A stretch of 64,000 bases of DNA from an uncultured Paracoccaceae bacterium. GTDB taxonomy: Bacteria > Pseudomonadota > Alphaproteobacteria > Rhodobacterales > Rhodobacteraceae. The first letter of the stretch is position 1, and every line of letters starts with the position of its first letter. The notes beneath the pieces are model-generated. The model saw only the letters and a program-made list of their open reading frames with translations. It searched no databases and was not told the DNA's origin. This document shows positions 1 to 6,615 of this stretch, piece by piece. The stretch lies in contig CALSNT010000014.1 in assembly GCA_943787785.1 (NCBI GenBank), positions 47,920 through 111,919 on the forward strand, given 5' to 3'. The position numbers and the translations under genes were made by a program.

Positions 1-2
1 AC

Positions 3-131
3 GAAGAGGTTGATGGGGTGCCGCCCAACCGCATAGGCAACCTAGAAAAGCTTGTTCGAGCCCTCGAAGACGCTGGCATCGAATTCACGGGCACACCCGA
101 TCACCGGCCGGGCATCGTTATGAAACTCTAA
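3..131 (+). CDS. C-terminal end of an HTH (XRE-like) regulator, cut by window edge
   Basis: The frame is open from the first bases and ends at TAA 129-131, giving 42 residues. The tail has the form NLEKLVRALEDAGIEF followed by a short PGIVMKL end. This matches the common end of small XRE-type helix-turn-helix regulators in alphaproteobacteria, where a helix is followed by 'AGIEF...' and a hydrophobic C-terminus. The DNA-binding part lies outside the window, so the class is inferred from the tail only. Confidence 0.5.
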   Translation, partial: EEVDGVPPNRIGNLEKLVRALEDAGIEFTGTPDHRPGIVMKL

Positions 132-267
132 CCCACATTTTGGGTCTTTGGCGGCAGAGCATTTTGTGGTATGTTTGCGATCAAGCGCAAGATATTGCGC
201 CATGATCATTGATTGCTCGCCCTTTGGGAGGGGGGCGGGCACGCCGTAAAAAACGGAGGCCAATCCC

Positions 268-828
268 ATGGCACGCAAAACCCTCCCCGCCGCGCCGGCC
301 ACTGAAGACGTGATGACGTTGGCAGACATCTTGAAACCGACGAACACACTGCCCACGCACGACGCTCTGAAGGAAGACGCGATCCGAGCGGGGTACATGG
401 CAGAGTTGAGGCCGTCGACACCCTACCAAGTGGTTCTGGTGTCCCACCTCGTGGACGCGGAGATGGATATTCAGTACGTTCGTGTGATCAAGACGAGCCT
501 GCTGAGAGACACGTTGGCAGAGTGCGTCGAAGAAGTTTTTTCTCGGTATTTTTCAGTGGACAGTCGCAACAACTGGTCAGATGAAACCCAGGCGGCAATG
601 GATCCGTCGCACGAAGATCACGACGCAGTCGTCGCGCAGTTGCGGGATAGGGGCCTATCCTTGAGCGATCTTGTAGGACGAGCCTACCGCAAGCGCAGCA
701 AGCAATTCGTGCCCCTGGATTTGGAGCTCGACAGGGCGTACCGCCGCAGGCAGGCGCTGCGGTCGCAATTCGACGCCTTGGCGCGGGCAGAGGCGGTAGT
801 CGAAGACGCGGACGTCATGGACGCGTAA
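268..828 (+). CDS. Hypothetical protein, first of a tandem pair
   Basis: 186 codons begin at ATG 268, preceded by a good ribosome site (GGAGG about 8 nt upstream). I do not recognise the family. The protein is soluble and charged, with no signal peptide or membrane segment. An N-terminal low-complexity part (APATEDVMTLADI) precedes a helical body, and the C-terminal third is rich in Arg and Ala (RAYRRRQALRSQFDALARAEA), probably a coiled coil. The next gene starts 4 nt after its stop, so the two are almost certainly translated from one mRNA. Together with the upstream HTH fragment this looks like a piece of an integrated element. Confidence 0.6.
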   Translation: MARKTLPAAPATEDVMTLADILKPTNTLPTHDALKEDAIRAGYMAELRPSTPYQVVLVSHLVDAEMDIQYVRVIKTSLLRDTLAECVEEVFSRYFSVDSRNNWSDETQAAMDPSHEDHDAVVAQLRDRGLSLSDLVGRAYRKRSKQFVPLDLELDRAYRRRQALRSQFDALARAEAVVEDADVMDA

Positions 829-832
829 GCCG

Positions 833-1312
833 ATGTCGCGCAACGCAGTCAAACACGGCGTCACCGCGTCTCTCGATGCGACGGACATCGACGCATGGCT
901 GGACGTCATTACGTCCCGCGGAACTTGGGCTCCGAACGACAGCCAAGAGGCTCTGGCGCTCGCGGAGGCAGAAGTCCGGCTCATAGCCGCCCAAATCCAC
1001 TGGAGAAGGGAGGTGGCAGAGGCGGCAAAACAATTTGAAGACACCGAGAAAGGCCAGCAGTTCGGAGCAATGATTTCGCAAATTCGTGGCATCTCTGACG
1101 TGACAGGAAAGCCCATCGACAAAGAGGGCTTGCGCCTCCTGAAGTCGCTGGAGCGGGAGGTTCTAAAGGCGCAAGAAGGACCTGCGCGCGACCTTCGATT
1201 GGCGTCGCGGTATCTGTCGGAGGCGTTTTCGGCGAGGGCGCGCCGGCTTAACGAGTGGGTCGCCTGCGTGGAGGCCATTTCCCGAAACGAAGACATTTCA
1301 CTCAAGGGTTGA
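833..1312 (+). CDS. Hypothetical protein, second of a tandem pair
   Basis: 159 codons start at ATG 833, 4 nt after the stop of the preceding gene. The N-terminus SRNAVKHGVTA carries the NAxKHG motif seen at the start of many small element-borne hypothetical proteins that sit next to terminase-like or recombinase genes. The rest is predicted mostly alpha-helical (ALALAEAEVRLIAAQIHWRREVAEA). No catalytic motif is visible. The function is unknown; the gene pair is likely accessory. Confidence 0.6.
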   Translation: MSRNAVKHGVTASLDATDIDAWLDVITSRGTWAPNDSQEALALAEAEVRLIAAQIHWRREVAEAAKQFEDTEKGQQFGAMISQIRGISDVTGKPIDKEGLRLLKSLEREVLKAQEGPARDLRLASRYLSEAFSARARRLNEWVACVEAISRNEDISLKG

Positions 1313-1482
1313 ATTCTGATGAGGGTCACGAGACAAAACCAGCAACCATCGTACAGTGAGAACACCGGCGGCGTGCATTCCGCCCCCCGCCGTGGACCTC
1401 CCAATGACCTGGATGCCAGTCTCTTTTGCATCTGTCGATGTTCAAAAAACCCGAAAATCCAATGAGATGGGTCTGTAAGTCA

Positions 1483-1529
1483 CACCTATTTTCCGACATA
1501 ATGCGTCATCGAGTGGGACAAAATAGGTG
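1483..1529. promoter_or_regulatory. Inverted repeat covering the ribosome site of the zinc-ribbon gene
   Basis: CACCTATTTT (1483-1492) and AAAATAGGTG (1520-1529) are perfect 10-bp inverted arms separated by 27 nt. The right arm contains AGGTG, the likely Shine-Dalgarno of the ATG at 1534. In RNA the arms could fold and hide that site. In DNA the pair could be an operator. Seen directly; the role is inferred. Confidence 0.45.
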
Positions 1530-1533
1530 CGTT

Positions 1534-1716
1534 ATGCGTTTGTTGAAGTGTGGCATGTGCGGTCACAGAATGAAGTTTGGAGCCATCCAGTGCGGCAACT
1601 GCTGGAAGTGAGCTCCCGTTTGGAACTCCTTGTTTTTCTACTTCGTCCTGGGCGTCGCAGCCTTGGGCGTGTTGTTTTGCGATAGGCCTGGGCTTGGCCG
1701 GGCAAATGCCCGATAA
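1534..1716 (+). pseudogene. Small zinc-ribbon plus membrane-helix protein interrupted by in-frame UGA
   Basis: From ATG 1534 the frame encodes a zinc ribbon with CGMCGHRMKFGAIQCGNC (two CxxC knuckles) in 25 residues and stops at TGA 1609-1611. The same frame continues without another stop to TAA 1714-1716. It then encodes a convincing transmembrane helix (VWNSLFFYFVLGVAALGVLF) and a short basic tail. Zinc ribbon plus one helix is a common architecture, so the parts belong together and the TGA is probably a nonsense mutation of a sense codon. An upstream ATG at 1426 is in frame but has no ribosome site. The downstream half has no start of its own. Confidence 0.5.
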
Positions 1717-1806
1717 ATCCCCTTGTGACCCCCTCCTTGACCCAGATCAACGCCCACCCCTCACCACCTGTCACACTCCGCTAAACACACCCAACGGAGT
1801 ACCCAC

Positions 1807-2049
1807 ATGTCCCACACCCCGCACGAACTGGCTGACGACTTCCCCGGCAAGGCCGATCTGATCCATGAACTGAAACTGAACGATGGAGAGTTCCGCCACC
1901 TCGCCGAGGAGTACCACCGCGTGAACCGCGCCGTGCACCGGGCCGAGACCAATGTCGAACCCATGGATCAGTTCCGCGAGGAGGAATTGCGAAAGGAGCG
2001 CATGCACCTCAAAGACCGCATCGCTGCCAAACTCTCTAATTCAGCATAG
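1807..2049 (+). CDS. YdcH family protein (DUF465)
   Basis: 80 residues. The family is recognised from the short helical hairpin LIHELKLNDGEFRHLAEEYHRVNRAVHRAE and, later, LRKERMHLKDRIAAKL near the end, the hallmark of DUF465/YdcH proteins, which are 65-80 residues long. The function is unknown in the family. There is no signal or membrane segment. The gene stands alone, convergent with the antitoxin-like gene downstream. Confidence 0.85.
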   Translation: MSHTPHELADDFPGKADLIHELKLNDGEFRHLAEEYHRVNRAVHRAETNVEPMDQFREEELRKERMHLKDRIAAKLSNSA

Positions 2050-2070
2050 CCGTCGGGTGCGGGCGCCCCG

Positions 2071-2442
2071 TCAGGAGAACCCCGCCTCATCCCCATCCTC
2101 CGTCGCCTTCAACAACTTCGCCACCCGCAATTGCGCGTAGGTCGCCAGGACATCGTTCACCAATGCCTGATAGCCCTGCCCGTAGCCGCGATAGAATTTC
2201 GCGACCGAGGGCTCCAGCAGCAGCGTGACGCGCACTTTTTTGGGTTTCGCCTGATGGGCGTCCGGTAGCTCCGTCCAGGCCTTCGGGATGTGCAGCATTG
2301 CCAGTTCGCGGCTGTAGATGTCGGCGTGCAGCAAATGCAGGCGGCGTGCGGCGGCGGCCAGGGCGATCCGGGTGCTGCGCCCTATCTTGCGGCCCGGCCC
2401 GGGTTTCATGGGTGGTGGTTCAAACAGGTTTTCGATGCTCAT
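2071..2442 (-). CDS. BrnA/DUF4415-like antitoxin, no partner toxin visible
   Basis: 123 residues from the ATG at 2442, which is preceded by AGGAG at good spacing; an in-frame upstream ATG (2520) lacks a ribosome site. The C-terminal part KKVRVTLLLEPSVAKFYRGYGQGYQALVNDVL is a ribbon-helix-helix of the BrnA/DUF4415 type (KVRVTLxLxPxVxxxFR..G.GYQ..IN..L). The N-terminal 60 residues are Pro/Arg-rich. BrnA proteins normally follow a brnT toxin, but the 275 bp upstream hold no such gene. It may be an orphan antitoxin or a stand-alone repressor. CATATG repeats lie at its start codon and upstream. Confidence 0.7.
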   Translation of the reverse strand: MSIENLFEPPPMKPGPGRKIGRSTRIALAAAARRLHLLHADIYSRELAMLHIPKAWTELPDAHQAKPKKVRVTLLLEPSVAKFYRGYGQGYQALVNDVLATYAQLRVAKLLKATEDGDEAGFS

Positions 2443-2517
2443 ATGCGGTCTCCTGATATTCGGGCTGAATGCTGACCGGGCCGGATTAATACCCCCGAAA
2501 CCCACCGCGCTGAGGCT

Positions 2518-2555
2518 CATATGTCGGTCATATGCCGCTCATATGTGCGTCATAC
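2518..2555. repeat. 11-bp tandem CATATG repeats
   Basis: CATATG begins at 2518, 2529 and 2540, with a degenerate copy (CATAC) at 2551, an exact 11-bp period. Further CATATG copies lie at 2440 (over the antitoxin start codon) and 2591. One helical turn between sites would place a bound dimer on the same DNA face, as expected for cooperative ribbon-helix-helix operators. The link to the adjacent gene is inferred. Confidence 0.55.
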
Positions 2556-2717
2556 CCCCGAATTCCCTTGCATTTTCGCCACACAGGTCCCATATGCGCC
2601 TCGCGACGTTACCGACCATCGACCCCTGTTTCCTTCCAAGGCTTCAGCTTCGATCATGCGCTGACTAGCCGGGCCGCCACACAATGTGGGCGGTAAAAAG
2701 TAAAAGGAAACAACACG

Positions 2718-2927
2718 ATGGCCAATGGCACCGTGAAATGGTTCAACCCCACCAAAGGCTTCGGCTTTATCGCTCCTGAGGGCGGAAGCCGCGACGTTTT
2801 TGTGCACATCTCTGCGCTTGAACGTGCTGGCATCAACCAGCTCGACGACGGTCAGAAAGTGACCTTCGACGTCGAAGCCGGCCGCGACGGTCGCGAAAGC
2901 GCGACCAACCTCGCACTGGCTGACTAA
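2718..2927 (+). CDS. cspA: Cold-shock protein
   Basis: 69 residues, standard length. The RNA-binding motifs [12 protein letters not shown] (RNP1) and DVFVHIS (RNP2) are intact, as is the final strand KVTFDVEAG. It is a single-domain nucleic-acid chaperone that melts RNA structure. An AAAAGGAAA ribosome site precedes the ATG. The 275 bp upstream could include a long regulatory leader, as in other csp genes, but I could not define one. Confidence 0.95.
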   Translation: MANGTVKWFNPTKGFGFIAPEGGSRDVFVHISALERAGINQLDDGQKVTFDVEAGRDGRESATNLALAD

Positions 2928-3024
2928 GGCCCCTGGAAGGGTTTGAAAACAAGGGCTTTCCCGCAATGCGCGGGGCGGCCCAAACGCCCTTGTAGGGCCG
3001 GGCCGCAGGCCCCAGACTACCCCC

Positions 3025-3279
3025 ATGGACATGACATTTATTGACTGGATCGGCGTTGCCGGCTCACTGGTGATTGCCGGCGCCTACCTCGCCGTATCGC
3101 AGGCATGGGTCGATCCTCGTGCGCCGCGGTTTCACCTTCTTAACCTTTCCGGCGCAGTGATGATCCTCGCGTCCCTATGGTATCGACCCAACGCCGGAGC
3201 GATCCTGATTGAGGTGCTCTGGGTCACAATCGCCCTGATCGGGCTGACCCGCTGGGCCCTTAGTCGAGGACGAAAGTGA
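3025..3279 (+). CDS. CBU_0592-type small membrane protein
   Basis: 84 residues with three hydrophobic helices: WIGVAGSLVIAGAYLAVS, LNLSGAVMILASLWY and IEVLWVTIALIGLT. The conserved family features are a first helix ending in AYL, then LNLxGA...LASLWY, then IEVLW. The function is unknown. Its 3' end overlaps the convergent dodecin gene by 20 nt. Confidence 0.75.
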   Translation: MDMTFIDWIGVAGSLVIAGAYLAVSQAWVDPRAPRFHLLNLSGAVMILASLWYRPNAGAILIEVLWVTIALIGLTRWALSRGRK

Positions 3280-3460
3280 CCTTCAGGTTCACCCGATACT
3301 CGGTAACGTTGCCATCTTTGACGGTAACCGATTGGTTTTGCACCCAAGCACTCTCGACGTTTTTCAGGGTTTTTGATGCCCGCGCGACGCCCTGCGCAAC
3401 GGCATCGTCAAAAGACTTCGGCGACGAGGCGATGATTTCGGTGACTTTTGCAACTGACAT
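3260..3460 (-). CDS. Dodecin, flavin-storage protein
   Basis: 66 residues. MSVAKVTEIIASSPKSFDDAV, then an aromatic VESAWVQNQSVTVKDG, then VTEYRVNLKVTFVLD are the three elements of dodecin. The tryptophan in ESAW is the residue that stacks on bound flavin. Dodecins form hollow dodecamers that bind riboflavin or FMN and protect the cell from free flavin. Monocistronic and convergent with the preceding membrane protein gene. Confidence 0.93.
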   Translation of the reverse strand: MSVAKVTEIIASSPKSFDDAVAQGVARASKTLKNVESAWVQNQSVTVKDGNVTEYRVNLKVTFVLD

Positions 3461-3496
3461 GGAATTCTCCGTTTTTGATGGACGACAAGCCTAGCG

Positions 3497-4117
3497 TCAG
3501 GCGGCGGTCCAGTCCACGTCATGCGCCTCTTCAACGGTTAGATAACCGTCGGGATATGGCTGACACAGCGAGTGGGCAGAACTCTCATCTCCCTGTAACC
3601 AAACTGAATAATCCTTCGGATGCAGCAGGACTCCCATCCGGTGATGAATGTCGCGGACATCCGCCGATGGCTCACATGTTACCGTTGCGACCTGGGCGAC
3701 CTCGACACCGCCGGGACCGTTCCACACATCCCAGATGCCCGCAAATGCCAGCAGTCCGCCCGCTTTTGGCCTTATCCGCCACGCCGTTTTGCGCCGCGCC
3801 TTGCCGGTCCATTCATACCATCCATCCGCCGGAACGATGCAGCGGCGCAGACCTTCGAACGCGGACTTGTCGAACAGTGTTTCCGAGCGTGCGTTGATCA
3901 GTGTTTCCAGCACCGGGCGGCCCCGCGCATTAACCCGGCCCACCGGGATCAATCCCCAGCGCATCCGCACCAGCGCCCCGTCATCGCGCAGCACCAGAAC
4001 CTCCTGCCCCGGCGCGATATTCCGGCGCTCAGGCTCGTCAACTACCGTGTCGCAGGATGCGTCCAATGCGGCCGCAACCTCTTCTGGCGCGGTTTCCAAA
4101 AAGAACCGTCCCGGCAT
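3497..4117 (-). CDS. SRAP-domain protein (HMCES/YedK family) with Cys2 replaced by Pro
   Basis: SRAP proteins shield abasic sites in single-stranded DNA by forming a thiazolidine between the N-terminal cysteine (Cys2 after Met removal) and the AP site. Here the start reads M-P-G-R-F instead of M-C-G-R-F. The other active-site residues are kept: Asn75 in LINARSET, Glu102 in DGWYEW and His158 in DIHHRM, numbered from the ATG at 4117. There are two adjacent ATGs (4120, 4117); GGAGG lies at 6 nt from the second, so Pro is residue 2 and would become N-terminal after Met cleavage. 206 residues, normal length. It may be a non-crosslinking paralogue, or the N-terminal Pro may act as amine nucleophile. 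Divergent from ugd. Confidence 0.9.
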   Translation of the reverse strand: MPGRFFLETAPEEVAAALDASCDTVVDEPERRNIAPGQEVLVLRDDGALVRMRWGLIPVGRVNARGRPVLETLINARSETLFDKSAFEGLRRCIVPADGWYEWTGKARRKTAWRIRPKAGGLLAFAGIWDVWNGPGGVEVAQVATVTCEPSADVRDIHHRMGVLLHPKDYSVWLQGDESSAHSLCQPYPDGYLTVEEAHDVDWTAA

Positions 4118-4210
4118 CATGTCCCTCCGTGAGCACGCGCCATTTGCGTTGACAGCTTGGCAGTCATGTCGCATCCACCGCTCAACCTGCCCCACCCTGC
4201 ACGAGGTACC

Positions 4211-5542
4211 ATGCGCATCGCAATGATCGGAACAGGCTACGTCGGCCTCGTCTCCGGAGTCTGTTTCTCGGACTTCGGGCACGAGGTTGTTTGTGTCGAC
4301 AAATCCAGCAAGAAAATTGACCTGCTGAATGATGGCCAAGTACCGATCTACGAACCGGGCCTCGATGACTTGATGGCCAAGAACGTGAGCGCCGGGCGGT
4401 TGACGTTTACCACGGATCTGGCCGCTGCCGTTGACGGGGCCGACGCCGTCTTCATCGCCGTGGGCACACCGGCGCGGCGCGGCGACGGGCATGCAGACTT
4501 ATCTTATGTCTTTGCGGCGGCTGAAGAAATCGCGAACGCCCTGACGGGTTACGCAGTGATCGTGACCAAATCCACCGTCCCGGTCGGCACCAACCGGCAA
4601 GTCAAGCAGGTGATCCGCAAGACCACCCCGGACGCGGATTTCGACGTCGCCTCGAACCCGGAGTTCCTGCGCGAGGGCGCCGCCATTGACGACTTCATGC
4701 GCCCGGACCGTGTGGTCGTCGGCGTCCAGAGCGAGCGCGCCGCAGAAGTCATTGCCGAGGTTTATCGGCCCCTTTTCCTGCGTGATTTTCCGATTGTTAC
4801 CACGGATCTGGAATCCGCCGAGATGGTCAAATACGCCGCCAACGCCTTTCTGGCGACCAAGATCACTTTCATCAACGAGATTGCCCAACTGTGCGAAAAG
4901 ACCGGTGCTGACATCAAATCGGTCGCCAATGGCATCGGGCTGGACGGACGGATCGGAAATAAATTCCTCCATGCGGGTCCGGGCTATGGCGGGTCATGCT
5001 TCCCGAAAGACACCCGTGCGCTGGCCAGAATCGGGCAGGAACATGCTGTCCCGATGCGGATTACCGAAACCGTGATCGAAGTGAACGACGCCATCATTCG
5101 ACGCATGTCGAGCAAGATTGTCGATCTGTGCGACGGCTCGGTCGCGGGCAAGACAATCGCGGTATTCGGCGTAACATTCAAACCCAACACCGACGACATG
5201 CGCGAGGCGCCTTCGCTGACCATCGTGCCAGCATTGGTCGGGGCGGGCGCCAAGGTGCGCATCGTCGACCCGCAGGGGCGGCGCGAGGGTGAGGCAATGT
5301 TGGCAGGCGTCAATTGGGTCGAGGATGCCTATAAGGCGGCGCAGAACGCTGACGCCGTGGTGATCCTGACCGAATGGAACGAGTTCCGCGCACTGGACCT
5401 GAAGCGGCTGGCTCGACGGATGGAAACGCCCCGGATGGCAGATTTGCGCAATGTCTATTCCCCGAAAGAAGCCAAGAAGGCCGGGTTCGTCGGCTATGTT
5501 GGCATCGGGCGCCCAGATCTGGTGGTAGGTGATCCGAGCTAG
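4211..5542 (+). CDS. ugd: UDP-glucose 6-dehydrogenase
   Basis: Oxidises UDP-glucose to UDP-glucuronate with two NAD+, in the cytosol, for capsule, EPS or LPS sugars. 443 residues from ATG 4211. The Rossmann motif MIGTGYVGLVSG is at the N-terminus, and the catalytic cysteine motif GPGYGGSCFPKDT is central. The C-terminal UDP-binding domain has FGVTFKPNTDDMREAPS. An in-frame upstream ATG (4157) has no family homology. Convergent with galE, so two UDP-sugar enzymes share one locus. Confidence 0.96.
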   Translation: MRIAMIGTGYVGLVSGVCFSDFGHEVVCVDKSSKKIDLLNDGQVPIYEPGLDDLMAKNVSAGRLTFTTDLAAAVDGADAVFIAVGTPARRGDGHADLSYVFAAAEEIANALTGYAVIVTKSTVPVGTNRQVKQVIRKTTPDADFDVASNPEFLREGAAIDDFMRPDRVVVGVQSERAAEVIAEVYRPLFLRDFPIVTTDLESAEMVKYAANAFLATKITFINEIAQLCEKTGADIKSVANGIGLDGRIGNKFLHAGPGYGGSCFPKDTRALARIGQEHAVPMRITETVIEVNDAIIRRMSSKIVDLCDGSVAGKTIAVFGVTFKPNTDDMREAPSLTIVPALVGAGAKVRIVDPQGRREGEAMLAGVNWVEDAYKAAQNADAVVILTEWNEFRALDLKRLARRMETPRMADLRNVYSPKEAKKAGFVGYVGIGRPDLVVGDPS

Positions 5543-5557
5543 CCGCCTCAGCGGCTA
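5540..5557. terminator. Bidirectional hairpin shared by ugd and galE ends
   Basis: TAGCCGC-CTCA-GCGGCTA is a perfect 7-bp stem with a 4-nt loop. It contains the ugd stop codon (5540-5542) and the galE stop (5548-5550) on the other strand. There is no T-tract. It probably ends or protects both convergent transcripts. Confidence 0.55.
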
Positions 5558-6558
5558 TTGCGTGTCACCCACCGCCAGGAGCTTTCGCACATCTCATCCA
5601 ACGTTCGGCGGGTGCGGAATTTCAGGACACTTGCTGCCAGCGAAGGATCGGCGACCAGCTTGGCCACATCTCCGGCCCTCCGTGGCCCTGGTTTCCAAGG
5701 TAGGTCCCGTCCGCAGGCGCGGCCATAACTGGCCAGCATCTGCATCACCGAGCTGCCCTCACCTGTGCCGATATTCACCGCGTGCCCACCTGAACCATCC
5801 AACAGCGTCCTCAACGAAGAGACGTGCGCCTCCGCCAAGTCCATGACGTGGACAAAATCGCGTACACCGGTGCCGTCCGGCGTCGGGAAGTCATCGCCGA
5901 ATACATTCAGATGCGGCAATTCCCCAAGTGCCACCTTCGCCAGATAAGGCATGAGATTGTTGGGAATTCCATCTGGTTCCTCGCCAATGAGGCCAGACTC
6001 GTGGGCACCTGCCGGGTTGAAATATCGAAGGATTCCGAAGGCCCAGAACGGGTCGGCGTCAGCCATGGCCAGTAGCAAATCTTCCGAGGCCAACTTGGTC
6101 ATCGCATACGGGCTTGTATGCCAGCGCGGCGCAGTTTCGGGGACCGGAAAGACGTCTGGCTCTCCATAGACCGTCGCCGACGAAGAAAAGACGAGATTGC
6201 GCACGCCGCTCGCCTCCATCGTGCGCAACAATGCTGTCAGCCCGCAGCAGTTGGTTTCGAAATAGTCCATAGGGCGCGCAACGGACTCGCCCACTGCTTT
6301 GCGAGCTGCAAAATGAATGACCGCTCCGAATTCGTGGCGCGTGAAGACGTCCGCCAGAAACGCTCGGTCCAATATGTCGCCGCGCTCCAAAGCGACAGGG
6401 ACGCCGAGGATCATCTCCAATCGCTCCAGAACCGACGGTTTGGCGTTTGAAAAGTTGTCGAGGACAACGGGCGCATACCCCGCCTCGGCCAGAGCCACGG
6501 CGGTGTGCGAACCAATGTATCCGGCCCCGCCGGTTAGAAGAATTTTGTCGCCGGACAC
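5548..6558 (-). CDS. galE: UDP-glucose 4-epimerase
   Basis: Interconverts UDP-glucose and UDP-galactose with bound NAD+. The extended SDR fold shows TGGAGYIGSH near the N-terminus, the catalytic Ser and YxxxK in FSSSATVYG and SPYAMTKL, and the NPAGAH substrate motif. I chose the GTG at 6558 (AAAGGGG upstream, giving 336 residues); an in-frame ATG at 6591 would add 11 residues. It ends on a hairpin shared with ugd. Confidence 0.95.
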   Translation of the reverse strand: MSGDKILLTGGAGYIGSHTAVALAEAGYAPVVLDNFSNAKPSVLERLEMILGVPVALERGDILDRAFLADVFTRHEFGAVIHFAARKAVGESVARPMDYFETNCCGLTALLRTMEASGVRNLVFSSSATVYGEPDVFPVPETAPRWHTSPYAMTKLASEDLLLAMADADPFWAFGILRYFNPAGAHESGLIGEEPDGIPNNLMPYLAKVALGELPHLNVFGDDFPTPDGTGVRDFVHVMDLAEAHVSSLRTLLDGSGGHAVNIGTGEGSSVMQMLASYGRACGRDLPWKPGPRRAGDVAKLVADPSLAASVLKFRTRRTLDEMCESSWRWVTRNSR

Positions 6559-6615
6559 CGCATCCCCTTTCGCCTGGGAACGTGCTAGCATGCCGAAACC
6601 GGAGGCGAAATGCCC

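Noticed and set aside
655..1431. Minus-strand 258-codon frame opposite the tandem hypothetical genes
   Set aside because: No ribosome site; the plus-strand pair has good starts and consistent spacing.
1609..1611. UGA read as selenocysteine in the zinc-ribbon gene
   Set aside because: No SECIS-like hairpin directly after the UGA and no selenoprotein family has this form; a nonsense mutation is simpler.
3497..4492. N-terminal extension of the SRAP gene to 4492
   Set aside because: The extra 125 codons overlap ugd antisense and have no homology; GGAGG lies directly before ATG 4117.
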